Below are positions 6,152 to 11,583 of a DNA stretch of 11,583 bases, piece after piece (positions within the stretch are counted from its first letter, which is position 1; each line of letters begins with the position of its first letter). Source of the DNA: JAENWH01 sp038248745. GTDB taxonomy: Bacteria; Bacillota; Clostridia; Peptostreptococcales; Anaerovoracaceae. The notes under the pieces were generated by a model. It was given only the letters and a program-made list of their open reading frames with translations, made no database searches and was not told where the DNA came from. The translations under genes and the position numbers were made by a program. Location: NCBI GenBank assembly GCA_038248745.1, contig JBBRXC010000045.1:1-11583 (forward strand). The letters are read 5' to 3'.

Positions 6152-7186
6152 ATGGGCTTATTGCAGGATTTGTCAGGAAAATATAAAACGATTTCTATTG
6201 TCGGTATGGCTAAAAATTCCGGGAAAACCACCACGCTCAATTATCTGATTGAAGAAGCGATGGATGAAAATATAATTTTAGGTATTACCTCAACCGGCAG
6301 AGATGGAGAAAGTACTGACTTGGTGACTGGAACAGAGAAACCAAAAGTTTTTCTGGATGCAGGAACTATTGTTTCTGTGCCAACACAACTCTATGAGCTT
6401 GCAGATGCTGGTCTTGAAATTTTAGAAATGACAAAATTTTCAACTGCAATAGGTGATTTGTTGCTTTGCAGAGTGGCAGAAAGCGGATATGTTCAAATCG
6501 CTGGGCCGGTGAATACGGTTGATCATAAAAAACTATGCCGAGAGATGCTGGATTTAGGCGTTCAAATGGTTTTAATAGATGGGGCAATCGACAGAAAATC
6601 TATTGCGGCACCTGAAACGTCAGATGCAATTATTCTGGCAACGGGTGCAGTTTTATCAAGAACCATTAAAAAGGTGGTTGAAGAGACGGCCCATACGGTT
6701 CATCTTTATGGATTGCCGATTCTTGAGGATTTAGAGATTAAACAGCTGATTCGTGAACATATAAAAAAAGAAAGAATCCTGCTTATTTCTAAAAAAGAAG
6801 ACATCCGGGAAGTAAAGGTACTTGAACTGAAAACAGGGCTAGGATCAAGTCTGATGATTGACCAGATGATTGATCAAGATACGGAGTATTTGTTTATACC
6901 GGGGGCATTGACGAATAGCGTGCTTGCAGATATTGATGTACATAAATTAAAGAAAATAAAAATAGTACTGAAAGACCCAACAAAAATATTCATCGATTAT
7001 ATGACCTGGCAGCAGCGGGTTAAAAAAGGACTTCATGTATTGGTGCTCGATAATATTAAGGTTGCGGCAATAACTGTTAACCCCTATTCGCCCCAGGGAT
7101 ATTGCTTTGAAAGGAATGTCCTAATGAGAGAAATGCGGGCAGTAATAAAAGAAATCCCAATTATCGACGTGAGGGAAATCAACTGA
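6152..7186 (+). CDS. kamB: KamB, P-loop NTPase-like protein of the lysine aminomutase cluster
   Basis: The exact role is not established. KamB and KamC are conserved beside kamD/kamE and have been suggested to serve lysine 5,6-aminomutase maintenance or reactivation. The protein has 344 residues with an N-terminal nucleotide-binding loop, SIVGMAKNSGKTTT (15-28). One extra residue lies between the first Gly and the GKT core compared with a standard Walker A motif. No membrane segment or signal peptide is visible. The ATG at 6152 follows an aggtagggg Shine-Dalgarno. In-frame ATGs at 6092 and 6125 have no comparable site, and the P-loop would then lie unusually far in. kamC follows 33 bases later. 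Assignment is by position and by the P-loop; I cannot verify the rest of the protein by similarity. Confidence 0.8.
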   Translation: MGLLQDLSGKYKTISIVGMAKNSGKTTTLNYLIEEAMDENIILGITSTGRDGESTDLVTGTEKPKVFLDAGTIVSVPTQLYELADAGLEILEMTKFSTAIGDLLLCRVAESGYVQIAGPVNTVDHKKLCREMLDLGVQMVLIDGAIDRKSIAAPETSDAIILATGAVLSRTIKKVVEETAHTVHLYGLPILEDLEIKQLIREHIKKERILLISKKEDIREVKVLELKTGLGSSLMIDQMIDQDTEYLFIPGALTNSVLADIDVHKLKKIKIVLKDPTKIFIDYMTWQQRVKKGLHVLVLDNIKVAAITVNPYSPQGYCFERNVLMREMRAVIKEIPIIDVREIN

Positions 7187-7219
7187 ACAGGGAAATTTAT
7201 ACTTATAGAGGAGTTTGGC

Positions 7220-8845
7220 ATGAGAATAGCAAATACAAAAACTAAAAGTGAAATAGGACTTGATTTCGTGCTTCGACATATTAATATTCAAACGCCTTTT
7301 GGTGGCAACCTTGTGAAAGGTATTGTTCCTTTTTTGCCTGGGCAAGAAGAAGTATTAATCTATGAATATAGAAAGATAGGTGTTTTCGTAAATTTAATAA
7401 AGAATGAAGAGAGGGCTTTGCAAGAACTTTTACGGGAACTTATGGAAGTGAAAGCTACTTTATTCACCATTGAACGAAGCGAAAAAAATATTTTATCAAT
7501 GGTTGAATTGTTTGAAATGAAAAACCTTCTTTTGCGGATGGAAAAAATTAAACAGATCATAGGGAAGCTTATGTCAAACCCACTTGAAGAATTCCTGTTA
7601 GAAGATATAAAACCCCTTTTAGATACCCTCGACCCTAGAGGGGACAGAATGAATACCTTCTACATTTATGAAGAATTTTCTAAAGCCCTTGCACCACTTA
7701 GAGTGGAGAAAAGGGAGACGGAAATTTTAATTAGAAAAACCCAGAAACGTCTGAAGTTGGAGCTTGAAGCAAAATATAAGCTGGTTTTTACGCCAAAGTT
7801 TGAGTGCCATATTCAAAAGAGCAATCAACAGGCCATTAAAATGGTCCAGGATGTTCCTGAGATGATGATGAATGATCAGGATTATATGACCATTACTTAC
7901 ATCATGAAACCAACGAATGAGATTTATGAATTAAACCAAAAAATTAACCTGATCAATGAAAAACTGGATGAACTTGAACTTGAAGTGAGAGAATCCCTTT
8001 CAAAAGAAATCGGAAGATATAAAGAAACACTTTTTGCCAATTGCAGTAAAATAGGACAAATTGACTTCGCTTTTGCCAAAGCCGCTTACGCCATTGAACA
8101 TGACTGTGTTGAGCCGGTAATCGTAAAAGAACATATTGTCAATATTGTAAAAGGAAGACAGTTAGAAGTGGAAGAAATTCTCCACAAAAAAGGGAAAAAA
8201 TACTGCCCGGTGAGTATAAGTCTGAATACAGGAGTTTCCTGTATTACAGGAGCAAATATGGGTGGGAAAACCGTTTGCCTGAAGCTGGTGGGGCTTGTTG
8301 TATTGCTCTCTCAATATGGGCTTTATGTCCCATGCGTCTCGGCTGAAATAGGGCTTTCCAGTTTTGTCCATATTCTAATAGGTGACAGCCAGTCATTGCA
8401 AAGAGGGCTTTCCAGTTTTGGAAGTGAAATGGAAGAACTAAAGGAAATTATTGACAATTCCAAAGAACGTGCGGCTATATTGATAGATGAAATAGCCAGT
8501 GGAACAAATCCAACAGAGGGCCTTGCGTTGACAAAAGCAGTCATTGAGTATTTTAGTGGGCGACCGTTTATTAGTCTTATTACTACCCATTACGACGGGG
8601 TGAATAATTCGGGAAATGGTAAAAACATGCAAGTGACGGGACTTGCGAACGCGGATTTTGTAAAACTTGACAAAGAATTAAGATATGCCAACAGGAAAGA
8701 AAGAATTGAAATAGTTGGAAAATATATGGACTATACATTGCGTGATCTTGATGAAAATGAAAAAGTTTCAAGGGATGCAATTAATATAGCAAAAATGCTG
8801 GGAATTAACAATGAAATAATTAATAATGCGAAAAAATATATGTAG
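7220..8845 (+). CDS. kamC: KamC, MutS-like ATPase of the lysine aminomutase cluster
   Basis: This is a 541-residue protein with the ABC-type ATPase domain of the MutS family: Walker A TGANMGGKT (343-351), signature-like SSFGSEMEEL (about 397-406), Walker B ILIDE (420-424) and the switch-histidine segment TTHYDG (about 454). It lacks the N-terminal mismatch-recognition domain of MutS and the C-terminal Smr domain of MutS2. Residues 60-260 are helix-rich and charged, like the lever/clamp arms. GAGGAG lies seven bases before the ATG. kamD begins 10 bases after the stop, a tight link to the B12-dependent aminomutase. A role in DNA repair is unlikely here; an ATP-driven chaperone or reactivase for KamDE is the favoured inference, with KamB as possible partner. 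Confidence 0.87.
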   Translation: MRIANTKTKSEIGLDFVLRHINIQTPFGGNLVKGIVPFLPGQEEVLIYEYRKIGVFVNLIKNEERALQELLRELMEVKATLFTIERSEKNILSMVELFEMKNLLLRMEKIKQIIGKLMSNPLEEFLLEDIKPLLDTLDPRGDRMNTFYIYEEFSKALAPLRVEKRETEILIRKTQKRLKLELEAKYKLVFTPKFECHIQKSNQQAIKMVQDVPEMMMNDQDYMTITYIMKPTNEIYELNQKINLINEKLDELELEVRESLSKEIGRYKETLFANCSKIGQIDFAFAKAAYAIEHDCVEPVIVKEHIVNIVKGRQLEVEEILHKKGKKYCPVSISLNTGVSCITGANMGGKTVCLKLVGLVVLLSQYGLYVPCVSAEIGLSSFVHILIGDSQSLQRGLSSFGSEMEELKEIIDNSKERAAILIDEIASGTNPTEGLALTKAVIEYFSGRPFISLITTHYDGVNNSGNGKNMQVTGLANADFVKLDKELRYANRKERIEIVGKYMDYTLRDLDENEKVSRDAINIAKMLGINNEIINNAKKYM

Positions 8846-8855
8846 GAGGATAAGG

Positions 8856-10412
8856 ATGAAAAGTAAATTAAATTTAGATCCGAAAGTTGTTGATAGCGCC
8901 CGGTCATGTGCTGGTCGAATTGCAGCAAGCATGCAGGAATTTATTGAAAAACACACAACGGTAAGTACGGAACGGACGATACTAAGATTACTGGGTGTGG
9001 ATGGCGTTGACGATGTAGAAACGCCGCTTCCAAATGTGGTCATTGATCAGATTAAGGATGCAGGGGTGCTGTCTAGAGGAGTTGCTTACTGGATAGGAAA
9101 TACAATGATTCAAACTGGGCTTTCACCACAAGAAATTGCTGAGAAAATGTCGGCTGGCGAACTTGACATTACAAAATTGAAACTTGCAACGAAGGAAGAG
9201 GCGGAAGCCAAAATTATGCCATCTGTCATGGAGGCGTTAAATAGGATTAATGCGCAAACCAAAAAAAGAGAAGATTATATTGCAAGAATTGGGGAAGGCA
9301 AAAAACCTTATCTTTATGTTATTGTTGCAACAGGAAATATTTATGAAGATGTTATTCAAGCTGAGGCCGCCGGACGCCAAGGCGCAGACATTATTGCAGT
9401 CATAAGAACAACCGCGCAAAGCTTACTGGATTATGTTCCTTACGGACCAACAACGGAAGGCTTCGGAGGAACTTACGCTACACAAGAAAACTTCAAGATT
9501 ATGAGAAAAGCCTTGGATGATATAGGAGAAGAAGTTGGAAGATATATTAGACTTTGTAACTATTCTTCGGGAATGTGTATGGCGGAGATCGCTGCAATGG
9601 GAGCTATTGAAAGACTTGACGTGATGCTGAATGATGCTCTTTACGGCATTTTATTTAGAGATATCAACATGCAGAGAACTTTAATTGACCAATTTTTCTC
9701 GAGAGTAATCATTGGATACAGCGGAATCCTTTTCAACTCTGGCGAGGACAATTACCTGACGACAGATGACGCCTATGAAGCGGCGCACACTGTACTGGCG
9801 TCTCAGTTTATCAATGAACAATTTGCAGTGCTTGCCAACATTAAGGAAGAACAAATGGGACTTGGTCATGCATTTGAGATGGATCCAGATATGGAAAATG
9901 GATTCCTTTATGAGCTTTCTCAAGCGGTTATGGCGAAAGAAATATTTCCTAATGCAAGTCTGAAGTATATGCCGCCTACAAAATTTATGACAGGTAATAT
10001 TTTTAAAGGACACGTACAGGACGCATTATTTAATATGATTTCTGTATGGTCAGGACAGTCTTTGCAGTTATTAGGCATGCTGACGGAAGCGATTCATACC
10101 CCTCATATGCAGGACCGGTACCTTTCCATTGAAAATGCTCAATATGTTTTTAATAATGCGAGAGACATTGGCAGCGAAGTTGAATTCAAAGCCGGTGGAA
10201 TCATTCAGGAAAGAGCTAAATTCGTTCTTGGAGAAGCTGATACGTTACTTCATACAATTGAGGCGGAAGGATTATTCAGAACAATAGAGCAAGGTAAATT
10301 CGGAGGAGTGAAGCGAGCAAGAGATGGGGGCAAAGGCCTGGAGGGTGTTTGTATCCTAGATGAGAATTACTTTAATCCATTCATTCCATTAATGATGGGA
10401 GGCGTAAGATAA
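8856..10412 (+). CDS. kamD: Lysine 5,6-aminomutase, alpha subunit
   Basis: KamD forms the TIM-barrel catalytic subunit of the adenosylcobalamin- and PLP-dependent enzyme. Together with KamE it converts L-beta-lysine to 3,5-diaminohexanoate (and D-lysine to 2,5-diaminohexanoate). The 518-residue length matches the Clostridium sticklandii subunit. Long stretches agree with my recollection of that protein, for example VIVATGNIYEDVIQAEAAG, TTEGFGGTYATQENF, LDVMLNDALYGILFRDINM and KYMPPTKFMTGNIFKGH. The start is the ATG at 8856 with AGGAGGA upstream; an open frame back to 8826 overlaps the kamC end and has no ribosome binding site. Its TAA overlaps the kamE ATG by one base (TAATG), which suggests coupled translation and equal subunit amounts. 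Confidence 0.97.
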   Translation: MKSKLNLDPKVVDSARSCAGRIAASMQEFIEKHTTVSTERTILRLLGVDGVDDVETPLPNVVIDQIKDAGVLSRGVAYWIGNTMIQTGLSPQEIAEKMSAGELDITKLKLATKEEAEAKIMPSVMEALNRINAQTKKREDYIARIGEGKKPYLYVIVATGNIYEDVIQAEAAGRQGADIIAVIRTTAQSLLDYVPYGPTTEGFGGTYATQENFKIMRKALDDIGEEVGRYIRLCNYSSGMCMAEIAAMGAIERLDVMLNDALYGILFRDINMQRTLIDQFFSRVIIGYSGILFNSGEDNYLTTDDAYEAAHTVLASQFINEQFAVLANIKEEQMGLGHAFEMDPDMENGFLYELSQAVMAKEIFPNASLKYMPPTKFMTGNIFKGHVQDALFNMISVWSGQSLQLLGMLTEAIHTPHMQDRYLSIENAQYVFNNARDIGSEVEFKAGGIIQERAKFVLGEADTLLHTIEAEGLFRTIEQGKFGGVKRARDGGKGLEGVCILDENYFNPFIPLMMGGVR

Positions 10413-11179
10413 TGACAGCTATAAATAATGCAACGAGTAAAATAGACTTAACAAAAGTAAAACCTTATGGGGACACGTTGAACGATGGTATGGTGGAACT
10501 GGCTTTTACCCTTCCGGTTCCTTATGGAGAAGAGGCCAGTGAGGCAGCAAAGCAGCTGGCGAAAAAAATGGGATTAGATGAACCGGCAGTTGTTTATTCG
10601 AAAAACATGGGCGGTGGGTTCACCTTCTTTACCATGTACGGAAAATGCCAGCATACGGTTGATTATACAACAATCAAGGTAACAAAAGTTGAAATAGAAA
10701 CGATGGATAGAGTGGAATGCCAAAAATATATGGAAGATAATATCAAAAGAGAAGTTGTGGTTGTTGGCGCATGCTCTGGGACAGATGCTCATACGGTAGG
10801 TATTGATGCCATTATGAATATGAAAGGATTTCATGGCCATTTTGGACTTGAAAGATACAAAGGGATGAATGCAATAAATATGGGAAGCCAGGTGCCAAAT
10901 GAAGTTCTTATCGCGAAAGCGATTGAAGTAAATGCTGATGCGATATTGGTCTCACAGATTGTTACACAGAAAGATGTCCATATAGCAAATCTTACAAATC
11001 TTGTTGAGCTGATGGAAGCGGAGGGTATTCGAGATAAAATGATCCTGATCTGCGGCGGGCCGCGAATCACCCATGAGCTTGCTCAAGAGCTCGGCTTTGA
11101 TGCAGGTTTTGGCGCCCATTCCTATGCAGAAGATGTAGCATCTTTTGTACTGACCGAAATTGTAAAACGAAACAAATAA
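10412..11179 (+). CDS. kamE: Lysine 5,6-aminomutase, beta (B12-binding) subunit
   Basis: KamE carries the cobalamin-binding Rossmann domain and the lysine that tethers PLP. In the 255-residue protein the motif DAHTVG (125-130) fits DxHxxG, with H127 the expected lower cobalt ligand. K138 in NMKGFHG lies 11 residues later, the same spacing as His133/Lys144 in the C. sticklandii enzyme, so it is the probable PLP lysine. The C-terminal MILICGGPRITHELAQELGFDAGFG segment is typical of the B12-domain end. The N-terminal ~85 residues are the small dimerisation-type domain. Translation starts at the ATG overlapping the kamD stop. Repeat copy 2 follows nine bases after the stop. Confidence 0.96.
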   Translation: MTAINNATSKIDLTKVKPYGDTLNDGMVELAFTLPVPYGEEASEAAKQLAKKMGLDEPAVVYSKNMGGGFTFFTMYGKCQHTVDYTTIKVTKVEIETMDRVECQKYMEDNIKREVVVVGACSGTDAHTVGIDAIMNMKGFHGHFGLERYKGMNAINMGSQVPNEVLIAKAIEVNADAILVSQIVTQKDVHIANLTNLVELMEAEGIRDKMILICGGPRITHELAQELGFDAGFGAHSYAEDVASFVLTEIVKRNK

Positions 11180-11187
11180 ATTAAAAC

Positions 11188-11218
11188 AAGCCCATTATAA
11201 GCATCCGACATTGGGTTT
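11188..11218 (-). repeat. 31-bp hairpin element, copy 2, inverted, after kamE
   Basis: On the plus strand it begins aagcccattataagcatcc and ends gacattgggttt. It is the reverse complement of copy 1 with one base changed (gggctt to gggttt). With flanking bases the stem is 10 bp (11185-11194 with 11212-11221), including one G-T wobble. There is no T tract, so termination is not evident; 3'-end stabilisation or processing is possible. Confidence 0.87.
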
Positions 11219-11263
11219 GTTAAAATATTAACCCTTGAAACTGGTGGGCTTGTTGTAATAAAG

Positions 11264-11339
11264 CCTGTGGATAACTTTTTTCGTCTGTGGATAAATTTGC
11301 TTCAAGAGTTTGTGCACAGTTAAAAAAGTTATCCACAGG
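11264..11339. repeat. 18-bp perfect inverted repeat carrying DnaA-box sequences
   Basis: cctgtggataactttttt (11264-11281) is the exact reverse complement of 11322-11339, with 40 bases between. Each arm contains a perfect DnaA-type box (11266-11274 minus, 11329-11337 plus). A third perfect box lies in the centre (11286-11294 minus), and a near match, TTGTGCACA, lies at 11310-11318 around the palindrome tgtgcaca. No dnaA or dnaN gene is in the window. The 11180-11464 gap otherwise holds repeat copies 2-4 and a candidate atoD promoter. Confidence 0.85.
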
Positions 11340-11345
11340 GAAATT

Positions 11346-11373
11346 TGGACAAAAACCCATCAATTCCAATAAT
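11346..11373 (+). promoter_or_regulatory. Candidate sigma-A promoter for atoD
   Basis: TGGACA (11346-11351) is followed after 16 bases by AATAAT (11368-11373); each has one mismatch to consensus. The start would be near 11380, just before tandem repeat copies 3 and 4. I see no sigma-54 type site in this gap, so atoD may be expressed separately from the kam operon or by read-through. Confidence 0.4.
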
Positions 11374-11385
11374 TATTTCAAATAG

Positions 11386-11416
11386 AAGCCCAATACCGGC
11401 TGCTTATAATGGGTTT
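11386..11416 (+). repeat. 31-bp hairpin element, copy 3
   Basis: It begins aagcccaataccgg and ends ttataatgggttt. It differs from copy 4 at four positions: three in the loop region, and one C to T in the right arm that keeps pairing as a G-U wobble in the plus-strand RNA. One base separates it from copy 4. Confidence 0.85.
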
Positions 11417-11417
11417 G

Positions 11418-11448
11418 AAGCCCAATGTCGGATGCTTATAATGGGCTT
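11418..11448 (+). repeat. 31-bp hairpin element, copy 4
   Basis: This copy is identical to copy 1 over all 31 bases. It ends five bases before the AGGAGG (11454-11459) of atoD, so the tandem hairpins of copies 3 and 4 lie in the atoD leader close to the ribosome binding site. Confidence 0.88.
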
Positions 11449-11464
11449 GTAAAAGGAGGAACCA

Positions 11465-11583
11465 TTGAAAAACAAAATAATGACAGCAGACGAAGCTGTA
11501 GCAAAAATAAAGGATGGAGACAGTATCATGGTTGGCGGGTTTATGGCCTGTGGGTCCCCTGAAATACTGATCGATGCTCTTGT
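11465..11583 (+). CDS. atoD: CoA-transferase subunit A (AtoD-like), 3' end cut by the window
   Basis: The visible 39 residues (TTG start, then KNKIMTADEAVAKIKDGDSI, then MVGGFMACGSPEILIDAL) match the N-terminus of family-I CoA-transferase alpha subunits, including the GGF...G.PE.LI pattern. In lysine fermenters the AtoD/AtoA pair exchanges CoA between butyryl-CoA and acetoacetate or acetate. AGGAGG lies five bases before the TTG at 11465, which is why that start is preferred; the in-frame ATG at 11480 is 20 bases away. The substrate cannot be read from this fragment. The pathway context supports the call, and atoA and kce are expected downstream. Confidence 0.82.
   Translation, partial: MKNKIMTADEAVAKIKDGDSIMVGGFMACGSPEILIDAL

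Noticed and set aside
7220..8845. kamC as a DNA mismatch-repair MutS or MutS2 gene
   Set aside because: No mismatch-recognition or Smr domain, and it is tightly embedded between kamB and kamD, as in known lysine aminomutase clusters.
812..11218. Composite transposon with 31-bp terminal inverted repeats
   Set aside because: No transposase in or beside the block, no target-site duplication noticed, and additional tandem copies of the element lie outside the supposed boundary.
11264..11339. Chromosomal replication origin
   Set aside because: DnaA-box sequences are present, but no dnaA, dnaN, rpmH or parAB gene, no extended AT-rich unwinding region was identified, and the setting is a catabolic operon.
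11180..11464. Lysine riboswitch or other known riboswitch before atoD
   Set aside because: I see no conserved riboswitch core; the structure is explained by the repeat elements and the 18-bp inverted repeat.

Overview
The window looks like low-GC Clostridia chromosome: AT-rich DNA, strong AGGAGG-type ribosome binding sites, sigma-54 promoters and an anaerobic amino-acid fermentation cluster. It holds most of the lysine-to-acetate/butyrate fermentation pathway. Products were recognised from recalled family sequences and motifs, not from a database search.

Layout. Positions 1-630 are the 3' part of an RluB/RsuA-type pseudouridine synthase, closed by a strong terminator (653-704). The lysine cluster follows. 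kal (3-aminobutyryl-CoA ammonia-lyase) is on the minus strand at 841-1230. Divergent from it, at 1444-3519, is a sigma-54 activator. A second terminator (3521-3554) separates the activator from the main plus-strand operon: kdd (3764-4795), kamA (4811-6076), kamB (6152-7186), kamC (7220-8845), kamD (8856-10412) and kamE (10412-11179). After about 285 bp of structured, repeat-rich intergenic DNA, atoD (CoA-transferase subunit) begins at 11465 and runs off the right edge. No kce (3-keto-5-aminohexanoate cleavage enzyme) or atoA is present; they presumably lie beyond the window.

How the genes work together. KamA makes L-beta-lysine from L-lysine. KamD/KamE (B12- and PLP-dependent) move the second amino group to give 3,5-diaminohexanoate. 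Kdd oxidises this to 3-keto-5-aminohexanoate. Kce (not seen) converts that with acetyl-CoA to acetoacetate and 3-aminobutyryl-CoA. Kal deaminates the latter to crotonyl-CoA, and AtoD/AtoA exchange CoA. KamB and KamC are ATPases conserved with the aminomutase genes, possibly for its maintenance.

Main observation. The first ~345 residues of the sigma-54 activator are a colinear, degenerate copy of Kdd, the enzyme encoded next door, fused to an AAA+ domain (GAFTGA loop) and a C-terminal helix-turn-helix. The nucleotide-binding glycine loop of Kdd is destroyed in the regulator, so it looks like a retired enzyme used as a metabolite sensor. The likely targets are visible: kal and kdd each have a sigma-54 promoter, and the two share a 16-base core (TTGGCATAAGAATTGC) on opposite strands. 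The kal promoter lies inside a candidate sigma-A promoter for the regulator.

Repeats. A 31-bp hairpin element occurs four times: once at the kal stop codon, once after kamE in inverted orientation, and twice in tandem just before the atoD ribosome binding site. The first two bracket the kal-to-kamE block. DnaA-box sequences (TGTGGATAA/TTATCCACA) accompany the elements at both ends, including an 18-bp perfect inverted repeat at 11264-11339.
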